64,000 nucleotides of DNA from Callorhinus ursinus (Eukaryota; Chordata; Mammalia; Carnivora; Otariidae): the NCBI RefSeq assembly GCF_003265705.1, contig NW_020312935.1:6418245-6482244 (forward strand), given 5' to 3'. Position numbers and translations under genes: made by a program. This document shows, piece by piece, positions 33,412 through 45,400 of the stretch. The first letter of the stretch is position 1, and every line of letters starts with the position of its first letter. The notes beneath the pieces were generated by a model. That model did not search any database and was not told where the DNA came from. It saw only the letters and a list, made by a program, of their open reading frames with translations.

Positions 33412-36400
33412 TTTTTTTTTTCATTTGACAGAGACACAGCGAGAGAGGGAACAGAAGCAGGGGGAGTGGGAGAGGGAGAAGCAGGCTTCCCGCAGAGCAG
33501 GGAGCCCAATGGCGGGGCTCGATCTCAGGACCCTGGGATCATGACCTGAGCCAAAGGCAGACGCTTAATGAGCCACCCAGGTGCCCCTGAATGTTATATG
33601 TTAAATGTTATTGTTGGACCCACTACTAAAGATACTTTTTATTTAGTAAGAATCTTACATAGAAAAATGTATAGGTAGATTTGTCCAGTAAAACTCACAA
33701 TTATTTTGTATTCATTTAGATATGAGATATATATATATATTTATTTATTTATTCATTCATGAGTGAATGAATAAAAAGCAACTGTGAATAATTTTAAGAT
33801 TTAAGATTTTAAGATTATAAACATCAGTGCTACAGAGTTCACTCTTCAGCCAACCCAGAGCCCCTGGCAACTTCTGCATTCCCTGCTGTGGTAAACTCTG
33901 TCACTGCTTATTATCAGAGTCCCCACAAAATTTACGCTCTGGAAGTAGATTAGGGAATGTTCTCACTGTGACAGAAATGAGAAAATGCAGAAGGGGAATG
34001 CCTTTCCTAAGGGCAGAAGAGTCACAGGCTTTGGCCTGGCAGTATTAACCACTGGCCTCTAAAAATCCCTTTGAATTTGTAGTACCCTTGGTCAGAATCA
34101 TTGCCACCCTCAACAGAACGCAATTGTGGTCTTGGATCTGATGTGTTTGTTGCACAAGCACAAACAAACCAATACTTGCCTCGCTTCCCGTAGTATCTCT
34201 GAAACCAGTCTTTGGATTCAGGGTGGCAGGGATATTGTCCTTCCGTTTGAATCCTCTCCTCGATGGGCTTAATGACCTCTTGGTCAGATTCTCTCTGTGT
34301 TCTGAGGTCCCAGGAGGCAACAGCAGTGTCCGTAGAGAGTCTCCCAGGGCGGAGTTGTTTGGGAAAGAACCAGGTGCTGGTGTTAAATCACTGAGACTGG
34401 TAGATAATTGTTGCTCTACATTAACCAGCAGAGCAGGGTCACTGTTGAAATGGGTTGTGGCATACAGATCTGTGAAGGAAACAGGCTGGGAGATGACCCT
34501 GCCTTTCAACTCTCTCCTGTCTCACTTCAACCTTACCCCACCTAGAGTCCAATGGTCATAATAACCTCTCCCTACTATATACCCTCAACTCTATGGATCC
34601 TTTCCCTTCCCCCTCTCCACCTGACAAAACCCCAACCCTGGCTAAATCCAACTGTCCACATACTCCAATCCTACATGAGAGCAGTAAGCAGGGGCTGGAG
34701 AGTAACATGCATCTTTTCTGGGGCGCCTGGGTGGCTCAGTCGTTAAGCGTCTGCCTTCGGCTCAGGTCATGATCCCAGGGTCCTGGGATCGAGCCCCACA
34801 TTGGGCTCCCTGCTCCGCGGGAAGCCTGCTTCTCCCTCTCCCGCTCCCCCTGCTTGTGTTCCCTCTCTTGCTATCTGTCAAATAAATAATTAAAACAAAA
34901 CAAAACAAACAAATATACATCTCTTCTGTCTTCACTGTTAAGTAGTATGTGAAGTATATTGCTCTGACTGTGGCCAGAGAAGACTAGACACAACTAGAAA
35001 TATGTCCTGGTATTCTATTTAGCTATAATAGTACATAGTTATGAAGCTCACATTTCTACAAGTTTTCTTTAATAATGTATCTATCATGTTAAAGTCATAT
35101 CCTGGAGATTTCTGGAGGTTTCACTGGCTGATAGCCCAAAATCAAATTTAAGAAATGCTAATATAATTTAAGAAATGTTAACTCCAAAATTTCCAGTTAT
35201 ACCTCTATCTCATGACTAGGAAAAAGGACTATAAACTGACAGGAAGCTATTACCTGAACTAAGCTTCAAAAGCCTTCCGGTGCCAGAGTCAGGGTTTGAC
35301 AGAGAAGTCAGTAAGTCTCCACAGGAATGAGATGTGGTGGCCTTCATGTCATTTGAAGGCTTTATGCTATATTCTCGGTAGTTCTTGCTTCTCGGAGGCC
35401 TTTTTCCAAGACTTCCATGCAGGGATAGATTGTGAGAATAATGACTATCATAATTTTCTAGACCAACATCTGAAGGTAACTGATAGGGATGGATCTGGCT
35501 AGAATCACCCACATCCAGACGTTTACCCAATGAGACATCATGGGTAAGCTGGTAAGTATCAGGTTTTAGTATCAAATCCTTTTCTGGAGAAGAACCTGAA
35601 GACTTATTGTCCAAAAAAGATAGTCGGTAGCCTTCTCGAGCCATCTTCTCTGGGGATTGGACTGTGGACTGACGAGGAGAGTAGTGTCTAAATTCTAACC
35701 ACCACCAAGGGGAAAAGGAAACACAAAATACAATGAGAATTCTTCTTGGCTCAGTTAGGGTATCTCTGTTCACTAGACATACCTCTGTCTACAAGAAAAA
35801 GTTCTCAGGAAGAGATGGTTTATAATTTTGATAAATAGTGGCATAAAATGATAAAAGGACTTTTACATGGAACAACAACAAAACATGTTGGACACTGTGT
35901 AAACAGTAAAGAATCTTTAACATTCTGGAGATAAATTTCAAGTCAACCTAATCCCCTAGGCATTTCCTCCTAAAACTATAGTATCAGAGTTTTTCTAGAT
36001 GCTGTTTTCATATAAAAATTTTGGTGTACCTCATATGACAAGAGTTGTGATCTTATGTCTTCAGTCTATAGACAATAGTTGGTAGGTTTATGATTTCGTA
36101 GACTCCTCACAATAATGCTAAGCCCACTCCCACCCCCAAACTCCACTCAGAAGGTCTAGGTTCATACACTGGGAACCAGTATCCTAAGCCAATTAAATGG
36201 CAGGGAATCCAAAACTATGAAAATCCCTAACCAGCTATAAAGCATTTCTTTCAGACAGCTGTATGTCATCTCTAAAGAGTGTCAGAGTGGGGCAAGTAGA
36301 AGAATTCTTTGCGCCCTTTGGAGTTTTCAGAGTTTCATACGCTTAAAGGTCTTCCTTAGGAAGCATACCTGAGTTAGTCACGTTAACTTCAAAAACGTAG

Positions 36401-39400
36401 AACCAAGCACTCTTTATCTCTGTAGGACCTACAGAATATCAGCGTTTTACCCAGGGCTGGCCTACACAGTGAGGGAAAGGTTGTAGAACAATATTTTTAT
36501 GTAACAAAAAGATTCTAACAAGTGATGAGGTTAGATAATTCAGACTGTGCCTCTTATTGAAGACATTAAAAAAGTGCGATGATACATGTTCTTAAAAGCA
36601 TCAAAGAGCTTGTTAGCTGGTGAGGATTTTCTAGGCCAAAATCTAGGAAACAGCAAGGACACACATCGGTAAGACTAGCACTGAAAGTCACACTTACCGT
36701 CAGAAGTTTTAGGATAACAGGAACAGAAGTTCAACACCCATCCCAAGTGAGGAGTGTGGCAAACCATCCCTACCCCCATCCTCCCCACATACACATTAAG
36801 ATGGAACCCCAAGCAGACGGCAACCTTCAGAGTAAAAGTAAACTGGAAGTAAGCCAGCCCTTGTACTGACTGGTAATCCAGGTTTGTATCATCTGGATTA
36901 ATGGGGAACCTTAAGCTTTGAGCTTGGATTTAAGTGATCCCAGGATGACAGTGTCCCACGTACTTGGTAGAAGCAAATGAAAATCTGATCTGGAAAAGAT
37001 ATCTTTATGTAAGACTTTAAATAATTCCTATAAATAGTTTTTCAAATATGTAGCAAATAGCCAAAGCAAAGGTAGCCAAAGCAAAGGAGCAAAAAAGTAT
37101 GTAAGTAAGTATGAGTAGGAAAAAAGACAATAAACTTCAAATATTGGAATCAACAGATATAGCCTATGCAACAGCTATATTTACTAGTATAAAGAGATAC
37201 AAAACAAGCTGGAAAATTTCTGTTTATAAAAACTGACACAGCAGACTTGAAAAAGAACAAAATAAAACTTAGAGAACTGAGAAATAAAACTATTGAAATT
37301 AAGAACTCAGCAGACAAGATTAACAGCAGATTAGACACAGCTGAAGAAAACATTAGTGAACTGAAAGATGGGTCAGAAGGAATTATCCAGAATGCATATC
37401 AGAATCCCCCCACCCAAAAATATAAAAGAATAAGAGAAAAAGAGAAAGAGGACAAAGTACAGATCTCTACTATATATTTTTTTAATCAAGAGTCCCAGAA
37501 GGACAGATAGAAAGAATGAGACACAAAAAATATTTGAAGCTCTTTCCAGAATTAATGAGACACAATTCACAGATTCAAGTGTAATAAATACCAAACAGGA
37601 GAAAATAAAAAGAAATCCACGTATCATACCAAAATTGAAGAAAACCAAAGACAACTGGAAAATCTTAAAAGCAGCCAGAGAAAAAAAGACAGATTATCCT
37701 TGCAGGAGTGACAGACCTCCAGCTAACTTTTCAAAAGCAAAAACAAAAGAATACAGCAGAATACCTTCAATATTCTGAAAGAAATAACTGCCAACCTAGA
37801 AATTTATACCTGGCCAAAATACTCCTTAAGAATGATGGTAGAGGGGCGCCTGGGTGGCTCAGTCGTTAAGCATCTGCCTTTGGCTCAGGTCATGATCCCA
37901 GGGTCCTGGGATCAAGCCCCATATTGGGCTCCCTGCTCACCGGGAAGCCTGCTTCTCTCTCTCCCACTCCCCCTGCTTGTGTTCCCTCTCTTGCTGTGTC
38001 TCTATCAAATAAATGAATAAAATCTTTAAAAAAAAAAGAATGATGGTAGAATAGAGGCATTTTCACACAAACAAAAACTGAAAGACTTCAACAGAATAAA
38101 CCCACACTAAAGGAAATTCTAAAAGACATACTATAAACTACAGAAAACTGATCTCAGAAGGGAAATCTAGGATGAAAAAAGAAATGAAGAACAAAGTGGT
38201 AAATACAAAGATAAATTTAGATGAACATTGACTGTATAAGAACAATTTCATGTGGGTTTAAAAATATAGAGAGAATTAAAATCTGTAATAATAATATTTA
38301 CATCAGGAGAGACTGAAAGGAGTAAAGTACTTTAAAGTCTTTAAATTATCCAAGACAAGAGTTAAGGTATTGATTAATTTTTCAATTATATAAGTTAAGG
38401 GCACATATTGTAGTTTGGGGAATAATAATAATAAAAGTATTGAAACAGTGTATAACTTATAAATAAACCAGTAGAGAGAAAAAAATGGATGAATAAAAAC
38501 ATAATAAATACAAAAGAAGGCAAGAAAAGTAAGAAAAAGAAACAAGGAAGAGCCAGCCAGTACAAAAAGTCAAGAACAAAGGAAGTCAGAATATTCACTC
38601 TTCAATCAGAAAGGCCTCACAGGTCACTAAGCATCCAGGGCAGCCCCCAACAAAAGCAGAGTTAGTTGACCCTATAGGGCCCCAGGGCTGAGATATCTCC
38701 ATCTTCTCCCAAATCTCATCACTTCTAGGTTTCTCTGATTAGTGTGGAGAAAAATATTCCCTGAACAAAATATTTACCATCTTCCTGGTGATTGTCACTT
38801 GGGATCTCCCTTCTTGCCACTTCCTGCAAGGAAAAAAAGTTTGAATGTTTAGAAAAAGAGAGTTGATGGGTATCCAGATGTGACCTTACCAGACATTTCC
38901 TTTAAAACAAATACTAAGATATTTTAAAATAGTAATTGAGATAGTTTCTAAGTTACCTAAAGAGAATATCCAAAAACAAAGGAATCAACTAAAGACAAAT
39001 CTTTTTTTTTTTAAGATTTTATTTATTTGACAGAGAGAGACACAGCTAGAGAGGGAACACAAGCAGGGGGGAGTGGGAGAGGGAGAAGTAGGCTTCCTGC
39101 TGAGTAGGGAGCCCAACGTCGGGCTCAATCCCAGGACCCTGAGACCATGACCTAAGCCGAAGGCAGATGCTTAACAACTGAGCTTCCCAGGCGCCCCCTA
39201 ATCTGTCTTTTTATAAAATGAAGGTATTGTAAACTCAAACTGAAAAAAAAATCGTACTAACTTTTTACTAGTACAGTGTTGATAATCCAAATGTGGATTA
39301 ATCAGAGCCCTTGATTCTTTTTTGTTTTTAAGATTTTATTTGTTTATTTGAGAGAGAGAGCCCAAGAGGGGGTAGGGTCAGAGGGAGAAGCAGACTCCCT

Positions 39401-42400
39401 GCTGAGCAGGGAGCCCGACGTGGGACTTGATCCCGGAACTCCAGGATCATGACCTGAGTGGAAGGCAGTTGCTTAACCAACTGAGCCACCCAGGCACCCT
39501 GATTCTTTTTTTTCTCTTTCTAGCTATTTTCAGCAATTTCATTGCTCATAATTTATCAAAGAAAATGCAGACAAAAAGGAGAAGTTGAATATAATAGTTC
39601 TGCTTCCTGATCATACTCACTCATACAAATGAGTCTTATATAATGGTTGTATCCCCCTCCCACCAATTTTTTCACTAAGAACTTACTTTTTTTTTTAGAT
39701 ATTTATTTATTTATTTGTCAGAGATAGAGAAAGAGGGAGAACAAGCAGGGCAAGCAGCAGGCAGAGGGAGCAGCAGGCTCCCCACTGAGCAAGGAGCCTG
39801 ATGAGTGACTTAATCCCAGGATCCTGGGATCAAGACATGAGCCAAAGGTCGATGCTTAACTGACTGAGCGTTAGTTACTGAGTGTCCCTAAAAACTCAAT
39901 TCTTGCCTCATCTTGCACAATCTCTACCTCCCCAATGCCCACAACTTCTATGCCATCTTCACCCCTTAACTTTTCTTCTTTTATGTTCCAATGAAGAGGC
40001 AGCTTTGGGAAAGCCACAGTTGAGATGTTAAGATTCAGTAATTAAAAGTCAGAGGTAGGGGCGCCTGGGTGGCTCAGTAGGTTGAACCTCCGGCTCTCGG
40101 TTTCGCCTTAGATCATGATCTCAGGGTCCTGCATGGGGCTCCGAGCTCAGCGGGGAGTCTGCTTCCTCTCTCTCTCTCCCCACCAGGTCATGTTCTCTTT
40201 CTCTCTCTCTCAAATAAATAAATGAATCTTAAAAAAAAAAAAAAAGCCAGAGGAGAAAAATGTAAGGAGTAAGTTAACAGGAGATGGAGACATTGGGTAG
40301 AGAGGAGAAATTTTAAAACCAGCCACAACCTCTAACTGTTGTATTCCTGTTGAGAGCCAAAATACCTGGCATAAAATGTGCTAAAAGTTGTATGTATAAA
40401 TATACCACTTTTGATAATGGCCTAGTAGGGGAGAGGGAAAAGGGAGATTGAAATTAATGGAGGAGGTCCTCTGCATCCTGTCTCCCCTTCTTTCCTTTTA
40501 AAGGGTCTAAAATGCCTTCATCAAACAAGTCCTCCTAGACCTTCATAAATAATTGAAAGTCCAATGAATTGTTAGTATTAATCACTGACTAGTCAACAGA
40601 TCAACAGGAAAGTGAATACATTACCTGTGTTCCCAGTGGGAAAGTGTCTAATTTCTGATCTGGTATACCATTGCCCTGGGTTGCAGAGGTACTCATTAGG
40701 GAATCCTTTATTTCCCGGTTGGGGAAGGGAATAAAAAGTCCTTTGTTTGAGTCTGTGTTAAAAGAAAAGGAATACAATGAAGCACTGACCAGACTTCAAA
40801 GGCAACATGTCTTATGGAAAGATACTGGAAGGGAAGTCACAGATTGAGAGCTAGTTCTGGTGCCACCAGTTGGAAACCATGTGAACTTGGGCAAACTACT
40901 TCACCTCTTTAATTTTCTCAATTGTAAAACAGTGATGATAAAATCTAAACTACCTATCTCTTAGGGTTGAGGTAAGGTTAAAACAAGGTAATCAGGGGTG
41001 TTTGGCTGGCTCAGTCAGTGGAGCATGCAACTCTTGATCTTGGGTTGTGAGTTCGAGCCCCACACTGGGTATAGAGATTTAAAAATAAAATCTTAAAAAC
41101 AAACAAACGGGGTGGGAGGGATGGGGTGGCTGGGTGATAGACATTGGGGAGGGTATGTGCTATGGTGAGCGCTGTGAATTGTGCAAGACTGTTAAATCAC
41201 AGATCTGTACTTCTGAAACAAATAACGCAACATATTTTAAGAAAAAAGAAAAAGAAGAAGATAGCAGGAGAGGAAGAATGAGGGGGAGTAAGTCAGAGGG
41301 GGAGACAAACCAGGAGAGATGATGAACTCTGAAAAACAAACTGAGGGTTCTAGAGGGGAGGAGGGTAGGGGGATGGGTTAGCCTGGTGATGGGTATTAAA
41401 GAGGGCACATTCTGCATGGAGCACTGGGTGTTATGAACAAACAATGAATCATGGAACACTACACCAAAACAAATGATGTAATATATGGTGGTTAACATAA
41501 CAATAAAAAATTAAAACAAACAAACAAACAAACAAAACCATATCCAAGTCCTGGCCACCCTAGAAACTGTTATCAAAAAGAGCCAGTTAGGATTTTTATT
41601 AGATTGGAATGCTTATAGAGAAGTTTTTGGGGGCGCCTGGGTGGCTCAGATGGTTAAGCGTCTGCCTTCGGCCCAGGTCACGATCCCAGCATCCTGGGAT
41701 CGAGCCCCACATGGGGCTCCCTGCTTGGTGGGGAGCCTGCTTCTCCCTCTCCCTCTAACGTTCCCCCTGCTTGTGCTCTCTCGCCCTGTCAAATAAATAA
41801 ATAAAATCTTTTTAAAAAAGAGAAGTTTTTGCATATTATTTTTTTTAAAGATTTATTTATTTTAGAGAGACAGAGAGAGTGTGCACAGGTGAGGAGGGGG
41901 AGGGACAGAGGGAGAGGGAGAAAGAATCTCAAGCAGACTCCACGCTGAGCATGGAGCCTGACATGGGGCTCCATCTGGACCGAAATCATGACCTGAGCCA
42001 AAACCAAGTGTCAGTCACTCAACTGACTGAGCCACCCAGGTGCCCCTGCACATTCTTGATCAATACTTATTAATTGTACAATTCTGGGACCTGGAGTCTT
42101 CTGGGGGATCTTGGATGAAAATAAGAGTTTCTTGTTTAGGGAGGTTTGTTCCCCTAGCAGGATTATGTAAGAATTAAGATAGTTTCAAAAACTTGGGCCT
42201 TAGTCAAACAATGTGCTCTTCTGCTAGTTCTCATCTGTAGGCTCTGGCAACAGAAAGCTGCTGTAAGCCAAGGCAACTGAGAATACACAGTGAATAAAGC
42301 CAGGTTTTTAGAAATCCAGCCCCTCAGTCCATTTGGGGCTCTAAAATGCTCCCTACTTGGGAGCCTGGGTGGCTCAGTCGTTAAGCGTCTGCCTTCGGCT

Positions 42401-45400
42401 CAGGTCATGATCCCAGGGTCCTGGGATTGAGTCCCACATCGGGCTCCCTGCTTGGCAGGAAGCCTGCTTCTCCCTCTCCCACTCCCCCTGCTTGTGTTCC
42501 TGCTCTCGCTATCTCTCTCTCTGTCAAATAAATAAATAAAATCTTTAAAAATAAAATAAAATGCTCCCTACTTCTGAGTTGCCTCCTGGGACTGAAATTT
42601 CTTGTTACTTCAATATAAAATGCTCTTTCACCATTGTATTTGATAGAACTACTTTTAAGCTCTCAAAGTTTATGCTCTTTGGCTCCTATTGCACTAGTAA
42701 CACAGAAAAAAAAAAACAAAACAAAACAAAGTAAAGCAGAAATTACTGGTCTTAACCTGATTCTAAGTAGAAAATGAAAATAGTAAGTAAGCTGCCCCTG
42801 GCAACCATCAATATACTTTCTCTGTCTATGGACTTTCCTATTCCAGACATTTCATATAAATGGAATAACATGATATTGGCTTTTTGTGTCTGGCACCTAT
42901 CACTAAGCATGATGTTTTCAAGCTATACATTGTAGATGTATCAGTACTTCATTCTTTTTATATGGATATACCATATTTTGTTTATCCATTCATCAGCTGA
43001 TGGACTTTTGGGCTACTATAGATAATGCTGCTTTCATTCCTGTACAAGGTTGATTGTGATGAATTTTTCTTTGCTATTTTATTTTTTTAAAGATTTTATT
43101 TTAAGTAATCTCTATACCCAACGTGGGGCTTGAACTCACAACCCTGAGACCAGGAGTCACATGCTTTACCAACTGAGCCAGCCAGGTGCTGCCTTTCTTT
43201 GCTGTTTTAAAATAAAATACCTATTAGATCAATATATTTTAGGTGCAATTCTACTAAAAGGTAAAAGGAACTGGCTAAAAGAGTGAGCAGGACCTCTTTC
43301 AACTCACAGAGTATATATGCGCTATTTGCCTGTAAATTATCTTTAGTAAGGCACTCGTTGTTCTCCAATAATCTGACCTTCTACCCAACATAAACCTTCT
43401 ATCCAAACCACATGATCACTCAACTGTCTATGACCTGCTATACTCATTACCACTTTTACACAGCTATTCACACCAATCCCACCAACCTCTCAGGCTATCC
43501 CAGAGTTCCACAGCCTTTAATGGCTGAGGACTTTGTTTCCACACCTGCCACAAAATCTTTTCAGGTATGCTCTTAGCACAGTCTGAGCTTCTATAGCATG
43601 TGCCCATCCACATCAGTGTTTCTCAAACTCAATACTCTCACAAACTCTGAGAATATGAATCCAGTTTGAGAAACTTCAATTTAAGAAGCTCAGTATATAA
43701 AAAGATATTTTAAAAAGCAGATTGTATTGGGTGACAGTTTGGCAGTTTCTTATAAAATTAAACACTTGGTATTTGCCCAAAGGAGTTGAAAACTTATGTC
43801 CACACAAACACTGCACATGGATGTTTATAGCAGCTTTTTTCAAAATTGCCAAAACTTAGAAGCAACCAAGATGTCCTTCAGTAGGTGAATGGATAAATAA
43901 AGTGTGGTACACCCAGACAACAGAATATTATTCAGCACTAGAAAGAAAGGAGCTATCAAACCATGAAAAGACATAAAGGAACCTTAAATGGATATTACTA
44001 AGTAAAGAAGCTAATCTAAAAAGGCTACATACTTAATGATTCCAACTATATGCCATTCTGGAAAAGGCAAAACCATGGAGACAGGGGAAGATGGCAGAGT
44101 AAGCAGCCCCAGCATCTGTCCTCCACCGAGGCAACAATTACACTGGCAGAATCTGTCTGATGTAACTATTTTTGGAATTCTGGAGTCTACTGAAGGCTTG
44201 TAATTTCCAGGGGAAGACCTGGAAGCTAAACTGAAGTTAACTTCAGTCAATTTTAGCTCTTGGCAGTTCAGTAACAGCTACCCATGTCCCACCCCTCGCG
44301 CAAAAGAATGAAGGTACACCCTTACCTAGTCATCACTTCTTCCCCTCTAGCCTGGCAACCACTGATCTTTTTGCTGTCTCCATAGTTTTGGGGTTTTTCC
44401 CAATCACTTTTGTTGTGGGTAATACACATAACTCAAAATTTACCATCTTAACCATTTTTAAGTGTACAGTTCAGTGGTATTAAATGCATTCATAATGTTG
44501 TGCAACCATCGCCATCATCATCTCCAGAACTCTTTCATCTTATAAAACTGAAACTATATCCATTAAATGATAACTCCCTACTTCCCCCTCCCTGTAGCTC
44601 CCGGCAACCACCATTCTATTTTCTGTCTCTGTGATTTTGCTTGCTTTAAGTACCTCATGTAAGTGGGATCATATAGTGCTTGTCTTTTTGTGACTGGCTA
44701 ACTTTGCTTAGCATAATGTCCTTAAGGTTCATCCATGTTGTAGCATATGTCAGAATTTCCTTCCTTTTTAAGGCTGAATAATACTCCATTGTTTGTGTAT
44801 ATCACATTGTGCTTATTCATTCATCTGTTGACGGACACTTGGATTACTTCCATGTTTTAGCTATTGTGAATAATGCTGCTATGAACATGGGTATACAAAC
44901 ACCTCTTCAAGATCCTGCTTTCACTTCTTTGGGAATAGGGGCGCCTGGGTGGCTCAGTCGTTAAGTGTCTGCCTTCAGCTCAGGTCATGATCCCAGGGTC
45001 CTGGGATCGAGCCCCACATCAGGCTCCCTGCTCCGCGGGAAGACTACTTCTCCCTCTCCTATTCCCCCTGCTTGTGTTCCCTCTCTCGCTATGTCTCTGT
45101 CAAATAAATAAATAAAATCTTAAAAAAAAAAAAGGGAATAGGCCCTAAAGTGGAATCACTGCATCATACGGTAATTTTATTTTTAATTTTTTCAGGAACT
45201 GCCATACTGTTGTCCATGGCATCTGTACCATTTTATATTCCCACCAAACAACTGGACCAGCAGTTCCAATTCTCCACATCCTTGCCAACATGTGTTATTT
45301 TCTAGGCTTTTGATAGTAGCCATGCTAATGGGTATCATTCTAAATGATTGGTGGAAAAGCACTGTTTGGAACAACTGAGCTAGTGGGAACTATTCTCCAG

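Noticed and set aside
37247..37510. LINE-1 ORF1-like open frame as an active element
   Set aside because: Only a fragment of ORF1, followed by stops and a SINE insertion; no intact ORF2 nearby.
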